64,000 nt of DNA from Globisporangium splendens (GCA_006386115.1 VFIW01000145.1:1-64000), one strand, 5' to 3'; shown: positions 1 to 10,116, counted from the first letter of the stretch. Notes: a model not told the origin generated them from the sequence alone. Numbers and translations are program-made.

Positions 1-530
1 CAGAGTTCGGTGGTGTGGATATCCACCGAGCTCGGACACGTGGGAGCCTCGTCAGACATTGGAGTCTGATGTTCCCGACGTGGTCCGCAGCTATGAGAAC
101 TGCTTGTAGCGTCGCCAGGGGGGGACACTACGACGACCAGAGCTAGGATTTGGTCTGCCGTCAGCGGGAGTTCTTCTTTCGGCACGGGCATTGCCACGAC
201 GAAGAAGACGCTCCATCTTGTTCTCGTTCTCAAGACGAACAAATGTTCGCCATGAGTCTCTCTGGGCTGCGATGTGTTGGTTCGGACCATCGCGATCGTT
301 GATCCGACGCCAACTGAAGAACCGCTCCTTGTAGAACTCGATGAGTCAACCTTCTTTTTAAGAAGGGAGAAATGTCGAAGAGTTCTGGAGCTGTCCGCTG
401 TCGCTCGGACGACGGACGTTCTTCATGGTTCACTTGGTCACTTGGTCGCTTCATTGCCAATTGCAAAGTGAACTGCTCCGAAAGGTCTGCAAAAGTACGC
501 AAGGTACTTGTGACTTTGAGGAGGGGATGA

Positions 531-1034
531 TGTAATGGGCCATAACCAGCCATTACATGAAGGTGGATCTGTCCACAGATCTAGTGTGGAACACACCACC
601 TTCAGCGTGCATTGTGGAGACACAAATAACAAAGGGATTACGGTAAGACAGTCCCCACATGCACGTGTGACGTCATTCGATGACGTCACGAGTGTTCTCT
701 GTTCTGATCAGTGCAGAATGTTGTTCTCATGTACTAATCAGTACTGAGCAATGACATCCATGTACTAATCAAGTACTGAGTGATGGTTCCTGCTTGGGAA
801 ACTGGACTGGCGACGAGACCGACGTGTCTCTGCCACCTGGAGTGAGTGGCGCGAGCCAATCACTTTGCAGGGATTTATACAAGACTTGAAGTTCAAGCTT
901 CTGGAAGATCCCGTAGGTTCAACCTCAGTGTACCCAAGGTTTTATATATCAGATTCATAGGTTTTATTGCGTATATTTAGGTTTTAGTTATAAAACGGTC
1001 TAGGAGTCCTTGGGGTTCATTGTAAGTCGTGACA
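531..1034 (+). repeat. LTR shared by copies A and B
   Basis: It starts TGTAATGG just after a purine tract (GAGGAGGGGATGA) and ends near ...GACA. It aligns with 7538-8041, giving the same 504-bp length. The first 27 bases form an inverted repeat (TGTAATGG / CCATTACA). Two near-repeats of ATGTACTAATCA(A)GTACT lie at about 735-775, and a TATATA-containing stretch lies near 944-951. The 3' boundary is uncertain by a few bases because similarity fades gradually. Confidence 0.75.
667..689. promoter_or_regulatory. Paired CRE-like palindrome in the LTR
   Basis: GTGACGTCAT-TCG-ATGACGTCAC is a perfect 10-bp inverted repeat holding two TGACGTCA octamers. TGACGTCA is the classical cAMP-response element bound by bZIP factors. 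The same 23 bases are conserved in the 3' LTR. Regulatory function is inferred from the motif only. Confidence 0.5.
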
Positions 1035-1160
1035 GAACCATTAATCCATTTCTAATTCAGTTGCAAGTTGTTACGCCAAGCCCGCAAGGTCTCTTCCTCC
1101 GCCAAGTCGGGAGATCGCTTACTCTGGCACAAGCGTGTGTGCCGTGTTTGAGGGACTGTT

Positions 1161-2350
1161 GTGACCAGCGCCCTCTACACCTGGCAGCACTTCGAGCGGT
1201 CCTTCCAACGACCCAGTGAAGTGAAAAGGTTTGACGACGCGGCTTTGAGCACGTCGAGCATTCCTGCCGAAGACCCTGCGAGCATCCTTGTTTGGAACAT
1301 GGATGCTACAGGAACCCCACTCGGTCCAGCAGTACCGGAAACTGTCGAGTTGACTATTGAGGGTTTCCCTCATTTGTCTTCTCATGAGTGGATGGCGCTT
1401 GAGCGCATGCGAGATGTCATCGGAGAGGCTGCTGTGGTCAGTCTGCTTCGATCGGCATCTCCGGAGGACCAGAAGAGCGCGGTGGTCAGCTTCATGCACC
1501 ACGAGATCATGTCCTCCCGGAAGCAGGTCGCAACCCCTGTTTCCTCACTCAGGACGGTGCCACTGAAGCTTGACGTCTCTCCGTATCGCGGCGGAGAGAG
1601 CGAACCTCTCTCGCGATGGTTCGTCGAGTTGGATGCAGCTACCACTGCAAGACAACTGCGAGACCCTTCGCAGCAAGTGTTGTTCGCGATGTCCAACCTT
1701 GCGGGTCGTGCGAAGAGCTGGGGCGTATGTAAGTGTTTAGTCGGTCTAAACTGCTTCCCCAGCTACGACCACTTCACGCCGAACTCAAGAAGGCGTTTGA
1801 ACCTCCACAAAGTGAGTTCCGTGCGCGCGCCGAGTTCCTCAAGCTTCGCCAAGGCCGTTTCGACCTTCACTCGTATGCACAACGTGATCGTTACTACTTG
1901 GTGTCGAGCATCGTTGACGAGCCGATTGACGTTCCGACGCAAGTCGTGACGTTCATGGCGGGTCTGAACGATGGTCCGATTCGGAACCAACTGTTCCGCG
2001 AGCACCCCAAGACGCTGGACGAAGCCATTGAGCGCGCGATGCAAGAAGAGTCCAGCATCAAGCAAGCGAAGTTCCATGGGTTTGCGTCGAGACCAATGCG
2101 GCAATCGAATATTGCGCATGATGGTCCCGAGCCTGTGGACATCTCGTACATTTCCACGCCTGGAAATGAGCGTCCTCGCAACGATGGGAAGTGTTTCCGT
2201 TGCGGGAAGCCAGGTCACATTGCTCGGAACTGCAAGGTGTCTTTGCCGGGTCGGCAAACGACACAAGGTGCTCGTTCGAACAACCACGATCGTTCTTACG
2301 GTCGTCGGTTCGAGCGATCACCTGGGCCAAAAAACGGGAATGGACAGTAG
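1161..2350 (+). pseudogene. Gag of chromovirus copy B (frameshifted)
   Basis: The capsid-like part begins at the ATG at 1161 and reads to about 1772 in one frame. The sequence then continues in another frame (HAELKKAFEPP...) up to a TAG at 2348. A CCHC zinc knuckle (CFRCGKPGHIARNC) lies at about 2193-2234, which identifies the nucleocapsid end that binds RNA in virus-like particles. The frame change, which interrupts the capsid homology at an FPSYDHF/HAELKK junction, makes this copy unable to encode a normal Gag. I considered a short intron at GTATGT...CCCAG (1726-1762) and rejected it, because the homologous reading continues through that stretch. Confidence 0.8.
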
Positions 2351-2530
2351 GGGAGGGTCCTCCTACTGGCCCGGAAAAGAGGACTGTAGACGTTGTGGAG
2401 ACACAGGACTCTGGCCCCTATGTGCATCAAGCACATGCAGTTTCCACTGAGTGAGAAGAGTGTCAGTCAAACGTCAAGTTTGATCGTTCACAAAGTTCAT
2501 GTAGACGGTATTGCAACGCCTCTATGAGCT

Positions 2531-4564
2531 TTGGTTGACACTGGTGCGTCGAACAACTTTGCTCGAAATGAAGTGATCGTCAGGCATGGTGTCTTCGTGC
2601 CTGATGCGAATGAAGAGAAGACGATGATCGTCCGGTTGGCAAATGGGTCAACTGTGAAGATGCCGAAGCGCGTGGTGCGTTTGGCAATCAAGTGTGAAGA
2701 TTTCCGAGGTGAAGACGAGTTCATTTTACTCGACCTCGATGACAAGTTTGATATCATCCTGGGAATGCCGTGGTTGAAGCGTTACCAACCTAGCATTGAC
2801 TGGATGAATGTGAAGATCTCCGTTGGTAAGTCACGAGATGTTGACTTGTGCTGCACAACAACGGATGAAGTAGTATGGGTGTATACATCTGTGGAGGAGA
2901 TCCCAGATGGCCCTTGTGATATTGCGGTGTGCGATGGCCCCCCATGTTCACAAGTGGTACCCATTTTGAAGACGACGAACGGAGGTGGAGCAGTCAGGCG
3001 CCAGAAAAAGACTGTCTCCTTTGCCATCGACGACGAGAAGGTTCGTGATGGGGTTGACAAGAGTGAATGGAAGTGGAACAGACACCCTTCCCAAGACGAG
3101 AAGACCAGCAAGAGAAGTTTTTCGTCGAGAGTTTTGAGTTCCCCTGATCAAGGTACAAGTGGTGATGACGAAGGGAGTGTCCAAGCACAAGACATTCCAA
3201 GCGAGTTTGTGAATATCGCGGTCTACAATGAAGAATGTGACGTGGATGTAATCCGTCACGTGAAGATTGAAAATCCTCCAAGTTCAGTCGAAGAGTTGAT
3301 TTCCTTGCCGCCGATGAGCAAGAAGACACTGGAGCGCAGCCTAGCGAGAGGCGACATTGCGTAGGTGTGTGTGATCGTCGAAATGGTCGACGAAGGCTTC
3401 GTCAACACAGCATCAAGTGCGGATGCAGATGTGTTGGACGAAAAGACACGGAAGGAAAGGTTCGAGGAGCAGTCGTGGGACTCCCTCGAGAAGAACCCCG
3501 TGTATGCGCTTGCCAGGGAATATGAAGACATTTTTCCTGACAAGGTGCCGGACGAATTGCCATTCGACAGAGGCATTCGTCATGAGATTGATGTACTTCC
3601 TGGCACGAAGTACTGCATCACAAGACAGTGGCCGTTCCCAAAGGAACAAGTCGAGGCGATCGACGAGTTCTTTGCGCAACGTGCTAAGGCTGGTCATGTG
3701 CGAGAGAGCAAGTCTCCGCATTGCAGCCCCACTTTCTGTGTGAAGAAGGCAACTGGAGGTTGGCGCATTGTTCACGCTTTCAACAAGCTGAACGACGCGA
3801 CAATTCCAGCCCAGACTCCGGTTCCACGCAAGGACATGATCATTGATGGAATGGTTGGCAGCACCGTCTTTAGTGCTATCGATCTGAAAGATGGGTTCTA
3901 TCAGATTCGAATGCGCGGAGACGATGTTCCACTAACCGCAGTGAGCACCCCGAGTGGTATGCTGTGGGAATGGTTAGTGATGCCACAGGGACTGAAGAAT
4001 GCTCCTGCGACCTTTAATCGAATGGTCACGAACGTTCTTCGTCCTCTGCGAACGTTTGCACCAAGTTACTTTGACGACATTTTCGTTCATAGTAAGACCA
4101 CGAATGGGAAGTCTGATGTCGATGTTCATCTCGATCATCTTCGCCAAGTTTTCCAGGTCATGCGTGAGAACAAACTCTACGCAAACTTGAAGAAGTACAT
4201 GTTGTTCTCCCCCGAGATCCCTGTTCTCGGTTGTTTTGTGGGCAAGAGCGGTGTTCGAGTCGATCCGGAGAAGGTCAAAGCTATTGACGATTGGCCTGTG
4301 CCTCAGAACGTCAAACAGCTGAGACAATGGTTGGGTCTGGCCAACTACTTACACAAGTACACGCGCAATTATGCAGCGTTGGTGCAACCCCTCACACAGC
4401 TCTTGAAGAAAGACGTTGAGTGGAAGCGGTCGAAAGATCATCAGACGGCGTTCGAAGAGTCAAGAGGAGTCTTCGAGAAGCTCCTGTGTTGGCTCTGCCA
4501 AACCACGACAAGCCGTTCCACGTCGTCTGCGATGCGAGCGACTATGCCATCGGTTGCGCATTGA
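2531..4564 (+). pseudogene. Protease-reverse transcriptase part of pol (copy B, broken)
   Basis: An aspartic protease active site (LVDTGAS) lies directly after an in-frame TGA (2525-2527). A second in-frame stop (TAG, 3362-3364) separates the protease from the RT. The RT has the usual Ty3/gypsy blocks, including the DLKDGFYQI region and the catalytic SYFDDIF motif (YFDD in place of the common YLDD) near 4066-4086. The ORF runs out of frame near 4478, at the RT/RNase H border, so no continuous Pol can be translated. The reading frame matches the downstream half of gag, consistent with an ancestral single Gag-Pol ORF. Confidence 0.85.
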
Positions 4565-7110
4565 TGCAACACGATGATGAGGGTCATGAGCGAGTTGTGT
4601 CGTATCAATCACGACAACTCCGACCCGCAGAACGGAACTACCCAGTTCATGACAAAGAACTTCTTGCGATGAAGTATTCTTTGGTCAAGTTCCGTGTGTA
4701 TCTGCTTGGAGAGGAGCGCTTCGCGATCTACACAGATCATGCGTCGCTGCGTACGGCAGTGAAGACTCCTCACTTGTCGCAAAGAATGGCGAGATGGTTC
4801 TCTTTCTTTGCAGAGTACAACTTTGTTGTACACTACAAGCCAGGCAAGACGAACATCTTAGCCGATGCGCTGTCAAGACGTCCGGATTACGATCCGAAGA
4901 CCAAGAGTGAGGACACGGACGGAGCGTGTCGACTCTGTGAAGATATTCAAGCGATCGCGGTGCGAGCTGCGACTACAGTGCGAGAAGAGATCGTCGAAGG
5001 GTACAAGTCTGACGAAACATGTCAGGACTTGTTGAAGTACTTCAAGGACCCTTCGGACAAAGCACTGCAAGGTCTTCCGTCGCGCACAAGATCGCGAGTT
5101 CACCGCTTCCGAGTACACAATGGGTTGTTGTACTACGCGGTTGAACAAGGGGACGCAGCAAGGGTTGTTGTTCCCAACGACGAAGGTCTGCGTCATCGAC
5201 TCTTGTATGAGTACCATGACAGTCCTTCTGGTGGCCATCTCGGACGTGAGAAAACGTTTCTCAGTCTTTCCCGGGATTACTACTGGCCACACATGTACAA
5301 GTGGGTGCGCAAGTATGTGAGGACTTGCGAGATCTGCCAACGAGTGAAACCCTCTGGTTCCACGCAGGCACCACTTCGTTCATTGGCTGTCCCATCGGAT
5401 AGTTGGAAGTCTGTGAGTATGGATTTCATATTCGGACTTCCAAGAGACACACATGGACGCAATGGCATCCTTGTGTTGGTGGACCGATTCAGCAAGATGG
5501 TTCATCTTGCGCCTGTTTCGGACAAGATCTCTGCTGAGAAGACTGCCAAGGTCTTTGTAGACGTCGTATTCCGTCTACACGGACTACCAGTCGAGATCGT
5601 GTCTGACCGTGACACCCGTTTTACGTCCAAGTTCTGGCGTGCACTGTTCGGACTTCTGGACACCAAGTTGTCCATGTCAACAGCGGCACATCCTGAAACG
5701 GATGGTCAAACTGAACGAGTGAATCGTGTCCTGGAAGACGTGTTGCGCAGTTATGCGACGTCTTTCAAAGAGTGGAGTGAGTTTCTCCCTCTTGTCGAGT
5801 TTGCGTTGAACAACTCCACGCATGTCTCGACGGGTCACTCTCCATTTTATGTGAACTATGGCATTCATCCCCGAGTGCCTGCTTCCACAATGGGTGAGGT
5901 CTCTACCTTAAGTGGGGGAGGGACTCCGGCTCATGGAAACAAGCCGAAGTCGTCTTACGACCTGAATGCTGCTTCCGAGTTGAAAGCAAATTTTGACTCG
6001 ATGAAACCCCTCGACGACCTAACAAGTCGTGAAGAGCAGCAAGTCGATGACTTTATTGTGAGGAGACAAGCCGTTGTGAGGTTTGTTCGAGACGCAATAG
6101 CGAAGGCTCAGGATCTGCAAAAGGAACAAGCAGACAAGAGCGGAAGGAAGAACAAGCAAGTTTATAAGATCAATGATCTTGTATTGCTTAGCACGGCGAA
6201 CCTGCCTGAACATGCAGTGTCCAACTTGGGAAGCTCCAAGCTTCTGCCAAGGTTCATTGGACCGTTCAAGGTAGTTAAACGCAATGGTGATGCCTACACG
6301 CTAGACATACCTACACGCATGCGTCTACACCCGACATTTTATGTGGGTAGACTAAAGCCTCACCTTCCAAGTGGATCTGCGGATCCTACGAGATCTTCCG
6401 CAAACGATCGAGCTGATCATGAAGCTTCTCCACTTGATTGCGAAGAGCAAACAGCTCATCGCTCTGGAGATTCTTCTCGGCGTACAGGAGCTGCAGGACG
6501 TCGAAGGATTGGTCCTTCACTGCCTCCAACGCTTGAAGACGAGAATGGTACTCGCCACGAAGTACCTCGAGTGCCGAACCTGCCTCTTCCACAGAGCGTA
6601 ACAGGCGATCGTGAGCCAACTCACGGGACTTCTCGTTCTTCTGGAGTCGAACAAGTTCATCCTGAACCTGTTGGAACCGTTCCTCGTAACGGGACTCCAA
6701 AGCCGAACACTGGGCAGAACCTTCTGTCAGGACGTCGATCTTCGACTCGTGATCGGCGACAAGGTTCTCGAGACTCTCGCAGCGTTCCTCAAGCGTCGAA
6801 CAACGCTGCTGCAAAGCCTCGATTTGCCCACGATGAGCACTCTTCCACTTCCAGAGTCGCTCAATCGTTTTCTCGTTCAACCCCACCCCCGTTATTAGAC
6901 TCTCAGGGAGAGCATCGCTGGGTGGTTGAGTCGATTGTTGATCATGAGGATCGACAGACTCATCGTCGAGGGAAGAAGCAGTTGAACCATCAACGCTTCT
7001 ACAGAGTTCGGTGGCGTGGATATCCACCGAGCTTGGACACGTGGGAGCCTCGTCAGACATTGGAGTCTGATGTTCCCGACGTGGTCCGCAGCTATGAGAA
7101 CTGCTTGTAG
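4420..7110 (+). CDS. RNase H-integrase-chromodomain part of pol (copy B)
   Basis: This is the open 3' half of pol; its apparent start lies in the overlap after the frameshift, so true homology begins near 4480. RNase H (DASDYAIG...) is followed by an HHCC zinc finger (HLGREKTF...CEICQ), an integrase core with the acidic triad (SMDFIF, SDRDTRF, ETDGQTERVN), a GPF/Y-type C-terminal module (IGPFKVV) and a ~240-residue Ser/Arg/Pro-rich disordered stretch. A chromodomain (RFYRVRWRGYPPSLDTWEP) ends it at 7110. Chromodomains guide integration to marked chromatin. The disordered stretch is exactly where the antisense ORF 6386-7432 lies, which may explain its odd composition. Confidence 0.85.
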   Translation: MEAVERSSDGVRRVKRSLREAPVLALPNHDKPFHVVCDASDYAIGCALMQHDDEGHERVVSYQSRQLRPAERNYPVHDKELLAMKYSLVKFRVYLLGEERFAIYTDHASLRTAVKTPHLSQRMARWFSFFAEYNFVVHYKPGKTNILADALSRRPDYDPKTKSEDTDGACRLCEDIQAIAVRAATTVREEIVEGYKSDETCQDLLKYFKDPSDKALQGLPSRTRSRVHRFRVHNGLLYYAVEQGDAARVVVPNDEGLRHRLLYEYHDSPSGGHLGREKTFLSLSRDYYWPHMYKWVRKYVRTCEICQRVKPSGSTQAPLRSLAVPSDSWKSVSMDFIFGLPRDTHGRNGILVLVDRFSKMVHLAPVSDKISAEKTAKVFVDVVFRLHGLPVEIVSDRDTRFTSKFWRALFGLLDTKLSMSTAAHPETDGQTERVNRVLEDVLRSYATSFKEWSEFLPLVEFALNNSTHVSTGHSPFYVNYGIHPRVPASTMGEVSTLSGGGTPAHGNKPKSSYDLNAASELKANFDSMKPLDDLTSREEQQVDDFIVRRQAVVRFVRDAIAKAQDLQKEQADKSGRKNKQVYKINDLVLLSTANLPEHAVSNLGSSKLLPRFIGPFKVVKRNGDAYTLDIPTRMRLHPTFYVGRLKPHLPSGSADPTRSSANDRADHEASPLDCEEQTAHRSGDSSRRTGAAGRRRIGPSLPPTLEDENGTRHEVPRVPNLPLPQSVTGDREPTHGTSRSSGVEQVHPEPVGTVPRNGTPKPNTGQNLLSGRRSSTRDRRQGSRDSRSVPQASNNAAAKPRFAHDEHSSTSRVAQSFSRSTPPPLLDSQGEHRWVVESIVDHEDRQTHRRGKKQLNHQRFYRVRWRGYPPSLDTWEPRQTLESDVPDVVRSYENCL

Positions 7111-7432
7111 CGTTGCCAGGGGCGACACTACGACGACCAGAGCTAGGATTTGCTCTGTCGTCAGCAGGAGTTCTTCTTTCGGCACGAGCATTGCCACGAC
7201 GAAGAAGACGCTCCATCTTGTTCTCGTTCTCAAGACGAACGAATGTTCGCCATGAGTCTCTCTGGGCTGCAGTGTGCTGGTTCGGATCATCGCGATCGTC
7301 GATCCGACGCCAACTGAAGAACCGCTCCTTGTAGAACTCGAGATCCCCCTTCTTCTTCAGAATGGGAGAAATGTCGAAGAGTTCTGGAGCTGTCTGCTGT
7401 CGCTTGGACGACGGACGTTCTTCACGGTTCAC
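6386..7432 (-). CDS. Antisense coiled-coil ORF overlapping the 3' end of chromovirus pol
   Basis: A 348-codon minus-strand ORF covers the last ~725 bases of pol and a further ~320 bases of 3' untranslated sequence. It begins about 105 bases inside the 3' LTR. Residues 10-75 are a charged globular-looking stretch (ELFDISPILKKKGDLEF, FFSWRRIDD), 76-180 are disordered, and 185-345 are a strong heptad coiled coil (IEALQQRCSTLEERCESLEN, LRNQVEKLHDQLDRLRK). The opposite pol frame is low-complexity, so the coil is not a by-product of it. The first codon as listed is GTG. An ATG lies upstream (about 7459-7461) but is out of frame because a 10-bp unit (CTTGGTCGCT) is present three times here and about twice in copy A, where ATG-AAG-CGA joins the frame. 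The likely promoter would be the 3' LTR read backwards. Function unknown. Confidence 0.6.
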   Translation of the reverse strand: MNREERPSSKRQQTAPELFDISPILKKKGDLEFYKERFFSWRRIDDRDDPNQHTAAQRDSWRTFVRLENENKMERLLRRGNARAERRTPADDRANPSSGRRSVAPGNATSSSHSCGPRREHQTPMSDEAPTCPSSVDIHATELCRSVDGSTASSLDDESVDPHDQQSTQPPSDALPESLITGVGLNEKTIERLWKWKSAHRGQIEALQQRCSTLEERCESLENLVADHESKIDVLTEGSAQCSALESRYEERFQQVQDELVRLQKNEKSRELAHDRLLRSVEEAGSALEVLRGEYHSRLQALEAVKDQSFDVLQLLYAEKNLQSDELFALRNQVEKLHDQLDRLRKIS

Positions 7433-7537
7433 TTGGTCGCTTGGTCGCTTGGTCGCTTCATTGCCAATTGCAAAGTGAACTGCTCCGAAAGGTCTGCAAA
7501 AGTACGCAAGGTACTTGTGACTTTAAGGAGGGGATGA

Positions 7538-8041
7538 TGTAATGGGCCACAACCAGCCATTACATGAAGGTGGATCTGTCCCCAGATATAGTGTGTCACA
7601 CACCACCTTCAGCGTGCATTGTGGAGACACAAATAACAAAGGGATTACGGTAAGACAGTCCCCACATGCACGTGTGACGTCATTCGATGACGTCACGAGT
7701 GTTCTCTGTGCCGATCAGTACAGAATGTTGTTCTCATGTACTAATCAGTACAGAGCAATGACATCCATGTACTAATCAAGTACTGAGTGATGGTTCCTGC
7801 TTGGGGAACTGGACTGGCGACGAGACCGACGTGTCTCTGCCGCCTGAAGTGAGTGGCGCGAGCCAATCGCTTTGCAGGGATTTTATACAAGACTTGAAGT
7901 TCAAGCTTCTAGAAGATCCCGTAGGTTCAACCTCAGTGTACCCAAGGTTTTATATATCAGATTCATAGGTTTTATTGTGTATGTTTAGGTTTTAGTTATA
8001 AAACCTCTAGGAGTCCTAGTGGTGTTTTTTATGTAGCGTCA
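7538..8041 (+). repeat. 3' LTR of chromovirus copy B
   Basis: It follows the purine tract AAGGAGGGGATGA and aligns over its whole length with 531-1034. Scattered substitutions are visible (e.g. AGATCTAG/AGATATAG, GATCAGTG/GATCAGTA), so the tandem structure is not brand new. Confidence 0.8.
7674..7696. promoter_or_regulatory. Paired CRE-like palindrome in the 3' LTR
   Basis: Same 23-bp palindrome with two TGACGTCA cores as at 667-689. It is retained although the surrounding LTR sequence has accumulated substitutions. Confidence 0.5.
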
Positions 8042-8164
8042 GGAACCATAAGCTCATTTCAATGCACTTGAAAGGCGTTGCTGAAAGTGTTGTTGTTGTG
8101 CGAAGGCAGATTTGAAAGTGAGATTGATAAGCAGTTACGTTTCCATCGCTACACCTAATTCACC

Positions 8165-8345
8165 CCAAGGGCTCCTAGAGGTTACATTCGTAAAACCTAC
8201 ACATGCAAAAAAACGTAGTGAACTGATATATAAAACCTTGTGTACGTTTGAGGTTCAACCCATTGAACTTGAACTTGAAGTCCTGTAAAATTCTCAGTAA
8301 AGTGATTGGCTGACGCAACTCACTTAACTGGCAGAGACACGCCGC
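8165..8345 (-). repeat. Degenerate inverted LTR fragment of the same family
   Basis: The reverse complement of this stretch aligns with the 3' part of the chromovirus LTR: CTAGGAG end, AAAACCTA, the GATATATAAAACC block, the GTTCAA / CTTGAACTT block, GATTGGCT...CACTC and GGCAGAGACACG. It is more diverged than the other two LTRs. Lying tail to tail with the 3' LTR, it is an older solo or truncated insertion. Confidence 0.7.
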
Positions 8346-8638
8346 CCGTGTAGCGGTTTGGGGTCTTCTTGAGATCTGATTGGTCGAAAGTCGGAAAGTC
8401 GGAACTTGATTGGCTGAAAGTCGGGGACGATGGCTTGGACTCGGAAGAGGAGGTAGCAACTTGATGGCAAATTGGAAAGTGAATTGAATGGAGGACTTAG
8501 TTCGCTAGCGCTGCGTCTAAGCCTCCCTGCATGCATGCCTATCCTTTTCTTCAACTGATTCGACTTTTCTTCCTATCCAGGTGTCCTGCCTGCACTTGTA
8601 TTTTTATCTGACTAGTTCCATATAACTGTATATATTAG

Positions 8639-9441
8639 TGTTACATACGAATGAGAGCCTGACCTCGGACTCGAGGTCAGGCACACGTTACACATGCCAC
8701 GACGCTCCGCACGCTAGGCACGTGCGAAGTCAGGCACATGCCGATCCTACGCGCGTGCCTGGCGTGCGAGGTCAGGCACACGCGACAGCCCGCGTCACCA
8801 GTCAAGTTCCCTCTTCAACTTGGGAAACTATTCGGATTGTGAAAGGGCATTCCCAACAAATTCAGTTGCATTTTTGCCAAGTTCTTCTCAAGTCTTCCTC
8901 TCAAGCTGCAACCGGACACTTCCGAGTTACGCAGCACGGTACGTGTGTGAGGAAGCGTATTCAACGCTTCTCTCAAGGACTCTGTTCCGAGAGCGGTTGC
9001 CTGCTTCCTGCAGTGCAACAATCGGTTACCTATAGGTCTCTATTGAGTAACCGTCGATAACCAAAGGCTTTAGTTAACGGTAAAAATGGAACTGTTTATT
9101 TGTTGGAGGTTGCCCTCGGTAGAACAACCTGGATTATCTTTATGTAACTATGAACAATAGCAATCTCAAGTGTAATTACTCCCCATGGGGCAATGAGTGG
9201 CTATGAAAGACTAACGCTAGTTGTATTATGTGATTGGATGAAATGCATGTTCAATTATATCCAATCGGAGGCGCCGTCACTCAGACTGGCTGCCGGCTCC
9301 ACCGTGAAGGTTCGAGCAAGTACGACGAACCTCATGGTTCGGTCTTAAACTTATTGCGCGTACTCTACGTACCGCAAGGTTCGGTTTGGTTGTGTGGCAC
9401 AACACAAGTGCGTAACCATGTTACAGTGTAACCCCGTTACA
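8639..9441 (-). repeat. Possible solo LTR (unassigned family)
   Basis: On the minus strand the block starts TGTAACGGGGTTAC and could end ...GTATGTAACA, giving TG...CA termini about 800 bp apart with no coding capacity. I see no matching target-site duplication (ATTAG versus CAAGC), so the call is weak. Inside, 8660-8790 holds three imperfect copies of a GAGGTCAGGCACACG-like unit. Confidence 0.3.
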
Positions 9442-9444
9442 CAA

Positions 9445-10116
9445 GCGCAAGTGTGCGTGCTGCGTTTGAGGCTATCTCGGATGGTCTCTTACAGGCATTT
9501 TCCCCGCGGCGCTGGGGAACTAAAAATGAGTGTGGAAAGAATGGCGGCGGTGCGCCGGATGTGTAAGTCTCGTGCTTTCGCTCTGTTTTTATGCGCCAAC
9601 TGGTAATGGATAGTTTTGGCCAATAGAAATGGATTATTTTGCTCTTTTATTTTTCTATTGGTCATTTTTGCTCTTTGGCAAGAGCGGGATGAAGTTGGTG
9701 AGCGTTGTGGTTGATCGGGCCATCAACACCTTCCGTCTCTGCACTGTGCCATATGCAGCAGCCTCCAAAGACTGAAGCTTGCGCCGGAAGTGAATGGACA
9801 TGTGGAGACAATTAATTGATCGTGCTCAAAGCGTGGAATGCTCACCATGTATTGTCTTGGTGATCTCGCCACTTTTGTCCAACCGCAGGCGCTCTGTGAT
9901 TATTCTTACACAATTTTCAGCCAATCGATGGCAGTACATTTATCCCCCTCCCTTGCCAATCAATACCTTGCTTTTTGTATGGTTAGAAGGGAAAGGGTTC
10001 TGATGTTATTTGCTCTATGGCATTGTGCTGCTTTTAATACAGCGCCCCGATCATCCGAAAATTTAGGTCCACATTTAATGTCGGGAGGCTATTTTCTCAA
10101 GCCAGTGTCCACGAAC
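9445..10116. other. AT-rich intergenic region upstream of the M96-like gene
   Basis: No gene is supported. A 10-bp inverted repeat (CCAATAGAAA / TTTCTATTGG) lies near 9620-9661 and could be a small hairpin or footprint. The 3' part is the presumed promoter and leader of the downstream gene. Confidence 0.4.

Larger units (their letters stand above)
1..1034 (+). mobile_element. 3' end of an upstream copy (copy A) of a Ty3/gypsy chromovirus
   Basis: Bases 1-530 match 7001-7537 almost base for base: the chromodomain end of pol, its stop codon, the 3' untranslated stretch and the purine-rich tract. They are followed by an LTR (531-~1034). The window therefore opens inside one element copy whose 3' LTR is also the 5' LTR of the next copy. 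The remnant carries the N-terminal part of the antisense ORF described for copy B, with an intact ATG on the minus strand (about 452-454) but a frameshift soon after, around 345-355. Confidence 0.85.
531..8041 (+). mobile_element. Ty3/gypsy chromovirus copy B, degenerate front, intact back
   Basis: The order LTR - gag - protease - RT - RNase H - integrase - chromodomain - LTR defines a Ty3/gypsy chromovirus. Visible lesions are a gag frameshift near 1772, a TAG at 2348-2350, a TGA at 2525-2527 just before the protease DTG motif, a TAG at 3362-3364, and a frameshift near 4478 between RT and RNase H. From there the ORF is open to 7110. No target-site duplication can be read because the left LTR is shared with copy A. 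Confidence 0.9.

Noticed and set aside
1726..1763. Possible 38-base intron (GTATGTAAGT...CCCAG) in gag
   Set aside because: Too short, and the capsid-like reading (CFPSYDHF) continues through it; a 1-base frameshift near 1772 explains the break better.
8660..8790. CRISPR-like array of GAGGTCAGGCACACG words
   Set aside because: Only three imperfect copies with irregular spacing, in a eukaryotic context.
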